From Actinomadura litoris (GTDB taxonomy: Bacteria > Actinomycetota > Actinomycetes > Streptosporangiales > Streptosporangiaceae): a stretch of 64,000 nucleotides of DNA. Of the stretch, positions 51,975 through 59,903 are shown one piece after another. The notes under the pieces were generated by a model. The model searched no databases. It was not told the DNA's origin and was given only the letters and a program-made list of their open reading frames with translations. The stretch lies in NCBI RefSeq assembly GCF_009733595.1, contig NZ_WOFH01000004.1, positions 434,001-498,000 on the forward strand, given 5' to 3'. Numbering within the stretch: position 1 is the stretch's first letter; each line of letters starts with the position of its first letter. The translations under genes were made by a program, and so were the position numbers.

Positions 51975-52043
51975 CCGCCGCCGCGCAGCCATCGTCAAGG
52001 ACCACCGCCGAGGAGCCACCGCAGGTAACACCGCCCTCCGCAC

Positions 52044-52081
52044 GGCGACGCCCACGGCCCGCACGGACCGTGGGCGTCGCC
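52044..52081. terminator. Strong hairpin between convergent genes
   Basis: GGCGACGCCCACGG and CCGTGGGCGTCGCC form a 14-bp perfect stem with a 10-base loop. A further outer pair (CCCTCCG near 52034, CGGAGGG near 52090) extends it. It serves the ATPase gene and the convergent peptidase gene. Confidence 0.88.
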
Positions 52082-52096
52082 CTGCCGGGCGGAGGG

Positions 52097-53206
52097 TCAG
52101 CCGGTGATCACCAGGCCGTGGTCGGTGGTGTTCATCGGCTCGTGGCCGTCCTCGGTGCACACCACGATGTCCTCGATGCGCGCGCCGTGCGGGCCCGGGT
52201 AGATGCCCGGCTCGACCGAGAACGCCATGCCGGGCTCCAGCGGCTCCCGGTTGCCCGCGACGATGTAGGGGTCCTCGTGGGTCTCCAGGCCGATGCCGTG
52301 GCCGGTGCGGTGGAAGAAGTGCTCCCCGTACCCGGCCGCCGCGATGATGTCGCGGCCCGCCGCGTCCACCGCCTCGGGCGTGACCCCGGGACGGACCGCC
52401 GCGCACGACGCCCGCTGCGCCTCCTCCAGCACCCGGTAGTACTCCAGGTACGCGGCCGGGGGCTCGCCGACGCAGTAGTTGCGGGTGGAGTCCGAGCAGT
52501 AGCCGCTCGGCATCGTCCCGCCGATGTCGACCACGACGGGCTCGCCGGGGCCGATGACGCGATCGCCCGGCTCGGCGTGCGGGTTGGCGCCGTTCGGGCC
52601 GGACCCGACGATGACGAAGTCCACGGTGGCGTGGCCCTCGGCGATGATCGCGTCGGCGATGTCGCGGGCGACCTCGTGCTCGGTCCGCCCCGCCTTGAGG
52701 AGGCCGGGGACGCGGCGGTGGACGCGGTCGATCGCCGCGCCCGCCTCCCGCAGCGCCGCCACCTCGGCGGCGCTCTTGCGGATCCGCAGCGTCCGCAGCA
52801 CCTCGCCCGCCGCGACCTGCTCGGCGCCCGGCAGCGCCGCGCGGAACCGCAGCGCCATCACCGCCCACATCCGGTCGGCCACGCCCACCCTCGCGAGGTC
52901 GCGGGGCAGCCGCGCGGCGGCGAGCGCGAACGGGTCGTCGGTCTCGTCCCACGGGACGAGCTCGACGTCCAGGCGCCCGGCGGGCGACTCCCGCGCGGCG
53001 GGCAGCTCCAGCCTCGGCACCATCATGAACGGCTCCCCGGCGGCGGGCACCACCAGGCAGGTCAGCCGCTCCAGCGGCAGCGCGTCGTACCCGGTCACAT
53101 AGCGCAGGTCCGGGCCGGGCGTCAGCAGCACCGCGCCGAGGCCCGCCCGCGCCGTGGCCTCCCGCACCCGTCCGACGCGCTCGCGCGGATACAACTCCGT
53201 CGTCAC
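52097..53206 (-). CDS. M24-family Xaa-Pro peptidase
   Basis: About 369-aa metallopeptidase with a creatinase-like N-terminal domain (1-135) and the pita-bread catalytic domain. Metal ligands are visible: Asp in VVDIGGTMPSG, Asp in YCSDSTRNYCV, His in FHRTGHGIGLETHE, Glu in FSVEPGIYPGP, Glu in ARIEDIVV. The GTG at 53206 has GGAG six bases upstream; an ATG four codons earlier (53218) has none. Dipeptidase or aminopeptidase P activity is likely. Confidence 0.92.
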   Translation of the reverse strand: MTTELYPRERVGRVREATARAGLGAVLLTPGPDLRYVTGYDALPLERLTCLVVPAAGEPFMMVPRLELPAARESPAGRLDVELVPWDETDDPFALAAARLPRDLARVGVADRMWAVMALRFRAALPGAEQVAAGEVLRTLRIRKSAAEVAALREAGAAIDRVHRRVPGLLKAGRTEHEVARDIADAIIAEGHATVDFVIVGSGPNGANPHAEPGDRVIGPGEPVVVDIGGTMPSGYCSDSTRNYCVGEPPAAYLEYYRVLEEAQRASCAAVRPGVTPEAVDAAGRDIIAAAGYGEHFFHRTGHGIGLETHEDPYIVAGNREPLEPGMAFSVEPGIYPGPHGARIEDIVVCTEDGHEPMNTTDHGLVITG

Positions 53207-53461
53207 ATCCGTCTCCATGCCGGTCGCGACGGCACCGCGCGGCGCCGACCGCGCCGCGTACCGCCGCTCCCTCCTCCCTGTGACCTGGCCTTGTGTCGTC
53301 TCACCTGTGCTCGGAGGCGGGACGCCCGCCCCGGGCACACCACCAGGATCCCAAGGACCCCGGCCTCCCGGCGCCCCGGCCCGCCCCCGCCGGCGATACC
53401 CGCGCCCCCGCGCGCCCGGGTCGGCCCGGGACCGTCGTACCGGCGTGCGACGATGGGGCGC

Positions 53462-54382
53462 ATGAGCGGGTTGATGCTGCTGGACACGCCGTCGCTGTAC
53501 TTCCGCGCCTTCTTCGGGGTGCCCGAGTCGGTCACCGCCCCCGACGGGACGCCGGTGAACGCGGTGCGCGGCCTCGTCGACATGATCGCGCGGCTCGTCC
53601 AGGACCGCTCCCCCGACCGGCTCGTGTGCTGCATGGACGCCGACTGGCGGCCCGAGTTCCGGGTCGCGGCGCTGCCGTCCTACAAGGCGCACCGGGTCGC
53701 CGACGACGGCGGCGACCAGACGCCCGACGCGCTGGAGGCGCAGCTCCCGGTGATCGACGCCGTCCTCGCCGCGTTCGGGCTCGCCAGCGCGGGCGTCGCC
53801 GGGTACGAGGCGGACGACGTCATCGGCACCCTCGCGGTGCGCGGCGCCGCCGAGGGCCCGGTCGACATCGTCACCGGCGACCGCGACCTGTTCCAGCTCG
53901 TCGACGACGCCGGGCCCGTCGCCGTCCTGTACACCGCGCGCGGCATCAGGAACCTCCAGATCATGGGCGAGAAGGAGGTCGCGGAGAAGTACCGCATCCC
54001 GGGCCGCGCCTACGGCGACTACGCGACGCTGCGCGGCGACCCCAGCGACGGGCTGCCCGGCGTGCCGGGCGTCGGCGACAAGACCGCGGCGGCGCTGGTC
54101 ACCCGGTTCGGGTCGGTCGCGGGGATCCTCGCCGCGCTGGACGCGGGCACCGACGAGGGCTTCCCGGCGGGTGCGCGCCGCCGGATGGAGGCCGCCCGCG
54201 GGTACCTGGCCTCCGCCGAGACGGTGGTCCGCGTCGTCACCGACATCGACGCGCCCGAGCTGACCGGCCTGGACGACCGGCTCCCCACCGAGCCCCGCGA
54301 CCCCGAGGCGCTGGTCGAGCTGGCCGACCGCTGGAACCTGTCGGGCCCCGTCAACCGCCTCCTCAACGCCCTCGCCCGCTGA
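53462..54382 (+). CDS. 5'-3' exonuclease / flap endonuclease (PIN-H3TH)
   Basis: 306-aa stand-alone equivalent of the DNA polymerase I 5'-nuclease domain. The acidic metal site includes LLDTPSLYFRAFFG, CCMDADWRPEFR, GYEADDVIGTLA and VTGDRDLFQLV. The helix-3-turn-helix DNA contact is LRGDPSDGLPGVPGVGDKTA. It removes RNA primers or flaps. Many actinobacteria carry such a protein in addition to PolA. The ATG at 53462 lacks a strong ribosome-binding site; one three codons earlier is also possible. The 250 bp before it hold no gene. Confidence 0.93.
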   Translation: MSGLMLLDTPSLYFRAFFGVPESVTAPDGTPVNAVRGLVDMIARLVQDRSPDRLVCCMDADWRPEFRVAALPSYKAHRVADDGGDQTPDALEAQLPVIDAVLAAFGLASAGVAGYEADDVIGTLAVRGAAEGPVDIVTGDRDLFQLVDDAGPVAVLYTARGIRNLQIMGEKEVAEKYRIPGRAYGDYATLRGDPSDGLPGVPGVGDKTAAALVTRFGSVAGILAALDAGTDEGFPAGARRRMEAARGYLASAETVVRVVTDIDAPELTGLDDRLPTEPRDPEALVELADRWNLSGPVNRLLNALAR

Positions 54383-54761
54383 CCGCCCGCCGGACCGCCC
54401 GCTGACCCGCCCGCCGGACCGCCCGCGCCGGCCGTCCCGCCGACCGTCATCCGCCGGAGCGCCGTGACCTGGGGGCTTGACCGGCGCGAGACCCACTGTG
54501 TCAGGTGACGCAGACGGTATGGGCCCACGGGTGCAGCCTGGGGAATCAGTGAGGGGGTTTCCTGAGGGACATGCGATGCCGGCACCGCCGCTGGACAGGG
54601 CAGGACACGCGCCCCGTCCGCGGCGGCCGCATGAGCGGACCGGTATCCGCGGCACCGGGCCTCAGCGCCCCACTCCTCCCACCAGCCGCGGGTACCGGTT
54701 CACCTGGCGGCGCGTCCCTGCCCCGACCCGCGGGCCCGCGGGCCCGGGAAGCGGACCCCTC
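54383..54761. promoter_or_regulatory. Upstream region of the Crp/Fnr gene with an 18-bp palindrome
   Basis: No separate gene is convincing here. CTGTGTCAGGTGACGCAG (54496-54513) is an imperfect palindrome (CTGnGTCA/TGACnCAG) with the TGTG/CAC flavour of Crp/Fnr sites, just after a TTGACC (54477-54482). It is a candidate autoregulatory site. The frame of the regulator stays open upstream through this region but reads as Pro/Arg-rich filler. Confidence 0.45.
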
Positions 54762-55478
54762 GTGAGCGAACGGACCGGCCCCGACCTCACCCTCGCGCGC
54801 GGCGAGGGCTTCTGGGACGACCTCGACACCCCCCAGCGCGCGGCGCTGCGGCAGGTGGCGCGGCCGCGCAACTACCAGCCGCGCATGCCGCTGTGCTACC
54901 AGGGCGACGAGTCCGACCACATCATCCTCATCGAGAGCGGCTGGGCGAAGGTCATCTCCTCCACCGCCGACGGGCACGAGGTGGTGCTGGCCGTGCGCGG
55001 CCCCGGCGACCTCGTGTGCGAGAGCGCGGTGCTCGGCGGCCGGGAGCGGTCGGCGACCGTGACGGCGCTCAGCCCGATCCGCGCGCTGGTGGTGCCCGCC
55101 GCGCGCTTCACCGCCTTCCTCGACGCCCATCCCGCCGTGTGGCTGCTGGTCAGCGGCACGTTCGTGCGCCGCCTGGACGACGCGGACCGGCGCCTGCAGG
55201 CGCACGTGTCGGCGCGCGGCGCCCGGCGGCTGGCACTGCTGCTCACCCAGCTCGCGGAGCTGTCGGCGCGGCACTGCCCGCCCTCCCCCGACGGCCGCGT
55301 CGACATCGCCCCGCCGCTGTCGCAGGAGGAGCTCGGCAGTTGGATGGACGCCTCCCGCGAGACCGTCGCGCGCGCCCTGAACAGCCTGCGGCGGCGCGAC
55401 CTGGTCAGCACGGGCTGGCGGAAGATCACCGTGGTGGACCTGCCCGGCCTGCGGGCGTTCGCGAACGGCCAGGACTGA
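54762..55478 (+). CDS. Crp/Fnr-family transcription regulator
   Basis: 238-aa regulator. A cyclic-nucleotide-binding-type barrel (about 30-140: GDESDHIILIESGWAKVISS, GPGDLVCESAVLGGRERSAT) is joined by a long helix to a winged HTH (about 165-225: LSQEELGSWMDASRETVARA). The phosphate-binding cassette of cAMP receptors is only partly conserved (GGRERSATVTAL), so the ligand is uncertain. The GTG at 54762 gives the usual length; starts further upstream would add an unconserved tail. Confidence 0.9.
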   Translation: MSERTGPDLTLARGEGFWDDLDTPQRAALRQVARPRNYQPRMPLCYQGDESDHIILIESGWAKVISSTADGHEVVLAVRGPGDLVCESAVLGGRERSATVTALSPIRALVVPAARFTAFLDAHPAVWLLVSGTFVRRLDDADRRLQAHVSARGARRLALLLTQLAELSARHCPPSPDGRVDIAPPLSQEELGSWMDASRETVARALNSLRRRDLVSTGWRKITVVDLPGLRAFANGQD

Positions 55479-55490
55479 CCGCGGCCTCGC

Positions 55491-55513
55491 CCTTTACATT
55501 GTAGATTCGCAAT
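55491..55513. promoter_or_regulatory. AT-rich motif upstream of Sir2, shared with the P450 promoter
   Basis: CCTTTACATTGTAGATT matches 16 of 17 bases of the element at 35228. It contains the inverted repeat TACA-T-TGTA and a TAGATT that could be a -10 (55502-55507). If it is, the Sir2 message would start only a few bases before its coding sequence. Confidence 0.5.
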
Positions 55514-55524
55514 GGTGACGAGCG

Positions 55525-56451
55525 GTGCGGGTCGTCGTGCACCATGGAGGGGTGACGGAGGTTCTGGACGGGCAGGCCGGGGCGGCGGCCCCCGCCGTGC
55601 GGCCGCTGGCGGAGCTGGTGGCGGGCGGCGGCGTCCTGGTGCTGAGCGGGGCGGGGCTGTCCACCGAGTCGGGCATCCCCGACTACCGGGGCGAGACCGG
55701 GCAGCGGCAGCGCGCCCGCTCCACCGAGCAGCCGATGACCTACCAGCGGTTCACCGGCAGCGCCGCCGCGCGCCGCCGGTACTGGGCGCGCAGCCATCTC
55801 GGCTGGCGGCACATCGCGGGCGCGCGCCCGAACGGCGGGCACCTCGCGGTCGCCGAGCTGCAGGCGCGGGGGCTGGTCGGCGCGGTCATCACGCAGAACG
55901 TGGACGGGCTGCACCAGGCCGCCGGGGCGCGGGACGTGGTGGAGCTGCACGGCGCCCTGTCCCGGGTGGTGTGCCTGGCCTGCGGCGGGCGCACGCCGCG
56001 CGGCCACCTGGAGCGGCGCCTCCGCGAGGCCAACCCCGGCTGGGCCGGGCGGGCGGAGGCCGTGAACCCCGACGGCGACGTCGCCCTCGACGACGCCGCC
56101 GTGGACGCCTTCCGGACCGTGGGCTGCGACCGGTGCGGCGGCCCGCTGAAGCCCGACGTGGTGTTCTTCGGGGAGAACGTCCCGCCCGCCCGCGTCGCGG
56201 AGTGCTACGCGCTGACCGAGGCGGCCCGCGCGCTGCTGGTGCTCGGGTCGTCGCTGACGGTGATGTCGGGGCTCCGGTTCGTCCGGCACGCGGCGCGGCT
56301 CGGCGTCCCGGTCGCGATCGTGAACCGGGGCGCCACGCGGGGTGACGCGCACGCGGCCCTCACGCTGGACGCGCCGCTGGGCACGGCGCTGGCCGCCCTG
56401 CTCGCCGAACTGGGGCCCGCCGTGGCGCCCGGGACCGTCCCCTCCGCCTGA
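55525..56451 (+). CDS. Sir2-family NAD-dependent protein deacylase
   Basis: 308-aa sirtuin. NAD-binding motifs are VLVLSGAGLSTESGIPDYRG and TQNVDGLHQAAG; the catalytic His is in VVELHGALSRVVC. The zinc site has two CxxC pairs (CLACGG and CDRCGG). The Rossmann end is VLGSSLTVMSGLRFV and IVNRGATRGD. It is likely to remove acetyl or longer acyl groups from lysines; class II/III-like features are visible but not decisive. The GTG at 55525 is used; a GTG at 55552 next to GGAGG is an alternative. Confidence 0.92.
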   Translation: MRVVVHHGGVTEVLDGQAGAAAPAVRPLAELVAGGGVLVLSGAGLSTESGIPDYRGETGQRQRARSTEQPMTYQRFTGSAAARRRYWARSHLGWRHIAGARPNGGHLAVAELQARGLVGAVITQNVDGLHQAAGARDVVELHGALSRVVCLACGGRTPRGHLERRLREANPGWAGRAEAVNPDGDVALDDAAVDAFRTVGCDRCGGPLKPDVVFFGENVPPARVAECYALTEAARALLVLGSSLTVMSGLRFVRHAARLGVPVAIVNRGATRGDAHAALTLDAPLGTALAALLAELGPAVAPGTVPSA

Positions 56452-56624
56452 TCCCCGTCCGCCCGGCCGCCCGCCGAGGCGACCGTCGGCGCGCCGCCGC
56501 CGGAACGATCACGTCGGCCGCCGGGGCGGTGTGCGCCCGAGTCCGCAGATCCGGGGCGTCGGGCTGGGATAGGGTGTCGCCCTGTTCGATGGGGTTCGCA
56601 GGGCGGGGGCGTCACTTGTCAGGT

Positions 56625-58142
56625 ATGCGGCCACCGGGAGATCTCACCCCGTATCTGCTCGGGGCCTCGGTGTGGGACGACGACCGGGTACGGGACGCGG
56701 GGATCCCGATCTACGACATGCCGCTGGTGTCGGTGGGCGGCGGGCTCGGCTCGTTCACGCTGCTGGACGTGCTGCGGATCCAGGGCGCCGCCACCGCGTC
56801 CATGCGGGTGGTGTCCAGCCGGGACGCGCCCTGGCAGTCGTGGGAGTACCTCACGCGCGTGTCGCAGCTCCCGGCGGGCGAGCGGATCCGCTCCGACGCG
56901 GGCGCGCGACCCGACAACATCTGGGGCTTCCCCTCCTACGCCGTCCACGAGGCGTGGCGGGACCGTTCCCCCCGCCTGCTGTGGCAGGTGCTGACCGAGC
57001 CGATCCTCAGCGACTTCTTCAGCCCGCGCGCGCAGACGGTGTTCGACACCGTCCGGCGGGAGGCCGACCGGATCTCCTACTGGGAGATGCTCGTCAAGGG
57101 CCAGGTCCGGATGGTGCGGCGCCGCGCGGGCGGCGGGTACTTCACCGTCCTGAACCCGCCGCCGGGGACGGCGCCGACCAAGCGGGTCGCGATCCGGTCG
57201 AAGTACGTGCACCTGGCCGTCGGCTACCCCGGGCTGAAGTTCCTGCAGGACCTCCAGGAGTTCCGCGAGACCCACAACGACTACCACCGCGTCGTGAACG
57301 CCTACGAGCCGCACGAGCACGTGTACGAGACGCTCAAGTCGCGTCCGGGCGTGGTGGTCGTGCGGGGCGCGGGGATCGTCGCCTCGCGCGTCCTGCAGCG
57401 GCTGATGGACGACCGGGAGCGCCACGGCCTCCAGACCCGGATCGTGCACGTGTTCCGCACGTATGTGACCGGCGCGCACGGTCCGCACCCATGGATGCGG
57501 CGCAAGGGCGGCGACGGCTGGGCCTACCAGGCGTTCACGCTGCCCAAGTCGGCGTTCGGCGGGCAGTTGAAGGCGCAGTTCCGCAAGGCGTCGCCGGAGC
57601 GGCGCGCGGCGCTGTCCAAGGCCGTCGGCGGGACCACGACGCCGAGGCTGCGCCGCTGGCAGGAGCAGATGCGGCGGGGCCGGAGCGGCGGCTGGTACGT
57701 GCCGGTCCAGGCCGTCGTCGACCGGGTCGAGCCGTCGCCGGACGGGCGGCTGGTCAGCCACGTGCGCGGCGACGACGGCGGCCGGGCGCGGCACGTGTCG
57801 GACTTCATCGTCGACTGCACCGGGCTGGAGGCCGACATGCCCGAGCACCGGGTGCTGGCCGACCTGCTCCAGCACGGCGGGGCGCGGCGCAACGGCGCGG
57901 GCCGGCTCGCGGTCGCGCCGAGCTTCGCGGTGCTCGGCGCCGAGAGCGGCGACGGCGTGCTCTACGCCTCGGGAGCCGCGGCGGCGGGCAACCACTTCCC
58001 CGCCGTGGACAGCTTCCTCGGCATGCAGACCGCCGCGCTGGACATCGCCGCCGACCTCGCCCGGCGCGGGTTCTGCCGGCGGCTCGGCCCGGCGCGGTCG
58101 GTCCGCCAGTGGACGCGCTGGGCCACCGGCCGCCCCGTCTGA
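56625..58142 (+). CDS. Uncharacterised protein with two dinucleotide-binding motifs (FAD/NAD oxidoreductase-like)
   Basis: About 505 aa; I do not recognise a named family. Near residue 36 is a Rossmann-like strand-loop (VSVGGGLGSFTLLDVLRI). A second lies near 245 (VVVVRGAGIVASRVLQRLMD). The C-terminal part reads like an FAD-oxidoreductase end: FIVDCTGLEADMPEHRVL and YASGAAAAGNHFPAVDSFLG. No signal peptide or helix. Start is uncertain: the ATG at 56625 precedes the conserved-looking part; an ATG at 56589 is possible. It is the first of four same-direction genes with a membrane protein, an FHA protein and an MFS transporter. Confidence 0.65.
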   Translation: MRPPGDLTPYLLGASVWDDDRVRDAGIPIYDMPLVSVGGGLGSFTLLDVLRIQGAATASMRVVSSRDAPWQSWEYLTRVSQLPAGERIRSDAGARPDNIWGFPSYAVHEAWRDRSPRLLWQVLTEPILSDFFSPRAQTVFDTVRREADRISYWEMLVKGQVRMVRRRAGGGYFTVLNPPPGTAPTKRVAIRSKYVHLAVGYPGLKFLQDLQEFRETHNDYHRVVNAYEPHEHVYETLKSRPGVVVVRGAGIVASRVLQRLMDDRERHGLQTRIVHVFRTYVTGAHGPHPWMRRKGGDGWAYQAFTLPKSAFGGQLKAQFRKASPERRAALSKAVGGTTTPRLRRWQEQMRRGRSGGWYVPVQAVVDRVEPSPDGRLVSHVRGDDGGRARHVSDFIVDCTGLEADMPEHRVLADLLQHGGARRNGAGRLAVAPSFAVLGAESGDGVLYASGAAAAGNHFPAVDSFLGMQTAALDIAADLARRGFCRRLGPARSVRQWTRWATGRPV

Positions 58143-58205
58143 CCCCTCTCCCCCGCCACCCCCGCCTCCCTCCTCACATCTCGGTTCCCCCAGGAGCGTC
58201 CCACC

Positions 58206-58646
58206 GTGATCCCGACCCTCGCCGGTCGCCTCCAGACCCGGGTGTTCGTGCTGGCGACCGTCGGCGCGGTACTGACCGCGCTGATCGTGCCGGTGCTGCC
58301 CGGCACCGCGGGCCCGCTCGCGCAGACCTACCGGACCGCCTACCTGATCCTGCTCGCGGTCGCCGTGGTCGGGCTCGGCTGGGAGCTGCTCTACCACCTG
58401 GTGATGCAGTTCCGCTGGGACAAGGACTGGCCGACGCTGTTCGGACTCGTCACGATGGTCCCGGAAGGGTTGGTGATGTGGTTCCTGCTGGACGGCGGGC
58501 TGGTGCCGGGCGTGCGGGGGCATGTCGCGGCCTCCACCTTCGCGACGATGTTCGTCGTGGTGTGGCTCGGGCAGTGGCTGTTCCTCCACGGTCCGATGCG
58601 GGTGCTGTCGGTGACGTGGCGGCTGCGGGGCGGGCGGCTGCTGTGA
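58206..58646 (+). CDS. Small four-helix membrane protein
   Basis: 146 aa with helices at about 12-32, 43-64, 78-96 and 108-128. The loops carry conserved-looking patterns, VMQFRWDKDWPTLFGLVTMV and GQWLFLHGPMRVL. No family recognised. GTG start after AGGAGC. Its stop overlaps the FHA gene start (GTGA), so the two are translated together and probably act together at the membrane. Confidence 0.75.
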   Translation: MIPTLAGRLQTRVFVLATVGAVLTALIVPVLPGTAGPLAQTYRTAYLILLAVAVVGLGWELLYHLVMQFRWDKDWPTLFGLVTMVPEGLVMWFLLDGGLVPGVRGHVAASTFATMFVVVWLGQWLFLHGPMRVLSVTWRLRGGRLL

Positions 58647-59797
58647 GGGGCGGCGTGCACGGGTTCGCGCGGCCGCTGCCGGGCGACGGGCTCGTCGCCC
58701 AGGAGGGCTCCCTCTCGCTGGTGTGCGCCGCGCCGGACGCGGTGACCGCGCCGCTGGTCGACGCGCTCCTCACGGCGCTGGAGGAGGTCGCGGAGGCGGA
58801 CGGGGACGGGACCGCGCTGGTGGGCCGGGTCGCCGGGCTCCTCGCGGCGCGGCGCGGCCTGCGCCCGCACGCGTGCGCGGTCGCCGGGCCGTCCGGGGAG
58901 TCGGGGCTCGCGGTGCTGGTCAGCGGGGACGCCGGCGCCCGGGTGATGCTGGCGGGCGGCGCGGAGGTCCGGCTCGGCGGCGCCCCGGGCGGCACGGAGG
59001 AGCGGACCGTCCAGGGGCCCGTCGCGAGCCTCGAACTGGCCCTCGGCACCGCCGGGCGGGCCGAGCCGCGCCTGCGGCTGACCTCGGGCGTCGTGCGGGG
59101 CGGCGGGCTGCGCCGGTCATTGCGGCGGCCCGCGCGAGCATCCGTCCGGCCGGTTCGGCCCGCCGCCGGGTCGGCCGCGCAGGCGGCGGTGCGGGCCGCC
59201 GGGAAGCCCTCCGTCCAGGAGCCTGCGCGGCCCGCGCCGAAGGTCGCGCCGCCGCCCACGGCGATCGAGCCGGCGCCCGAGCCGGTCAGCCTGATCCGCA
59301 AGCACCCGAGGCGCGCGACCGGCCCGCGGGTGCTCGGGGTGAACTGCAAGAACGAGCACTTCAACGACCCCCGCGCGCACTACTGCGCGGTGTGCGGGAT
59401 CTCGATGCTGCAGCTCACGCTCTCGCCGTTCCACGGGCCCCGGCCGCCGCTCGGGGTGCTGCTGCTGGACGACGGCCACACGATCCCGCTCGACCACGAC
59501 CAGCTCGTCGGGCGCGTCGCCGAGAAGGCGCCGGAGGTGGCCGCGGGGAAGGCGCGCCCGCTGCGGCTGACCGACGAGGAGGCGTCGGTGTCGCGGCGGC
59601 ACGCGCTCGTCCGGCTGGACGAGTGGCAGGTGAGCGTGGTCGACCTCGGCTCCGCGAACGGCACGGCGGTGCGGGACCCGGGCACGGAGGAGTTCCGCAG
59701 GCTGCCGCCGGAGACCGCGGTCGAGCTGCGGCCGGGCGCGACGGTCCGGATCGGGCTGTCGCGCACCTTCCGATTCGAATCCAACCGCAAGGTGTGA
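58643..59797 (+). CDS. FHA protein with degenerate PP2C-like head and zinc ribbon
   Basis: 384 aa. Residues 1-140 look like a fragment of a PP2C phosphatase without its metal-binding aspartates (GTALVGRVAGLLAARRGL, HACAVAGPSGESGLAVLVSG). An Ala/Pro/Arg linker (150-225) follows. A zinc-ribbon-like motif has Cys 235, His 239, Cys 248 and Cys 251 (NCKNEHF, HYCAVCGIS). The FHA domain is complete: LVGR at 288-291, SVSRRHALV at 316-323, LGSANGT at 335-341. It should bind phosphothreonine proteins. Similar FHA/zinc-ribbon proteins occur near type VII secretion genes, but none are in this window. Confidence 0.85.
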   Translation: MRGGVHGFARPLPGDGLVAQEGSLSLVCAAPDAVTAPLVDALLTALEEVAEADGDGTALVGRVAGLLAARRGLRPHACAVAGPSGESGLAVLVSGDAGARVMLAGGAEVRLGGAPGGTEERTVQGPVASLELALGTAGRAEPRLRLTSGVVRGGGLRRSLRRPARASVRPVRPAAGSAAQAAVRAAGKPSVQEPARPAPKVAPPPTAIEPAPEPVSLIRKHPRRATGPRVLGVNCKNEHFNDPRAHYCAVCGISMLQLTLSPFHGPRPPLGVLLLDDGHTIPLDHDQLVGRVAEKAPEVAAGKARPLRLTDEEASVSRRHALVRLDEWQVSVVDLGSANGTAVRDPGTEEFRRLPPETAVELRPGATVRIGLSRTFRFESNRKV

Positions 59798-59903
59798 TCC
59801 GCTTCTGCGGGATCATGGCCCGCGCGGGACGCGCGTCCGCACGGCGGCGCTCCCGCTGACTCCCCCCGGTCGGCTCCGCCGGCTCCCCCTGGAAAGGACC
59901 TCG

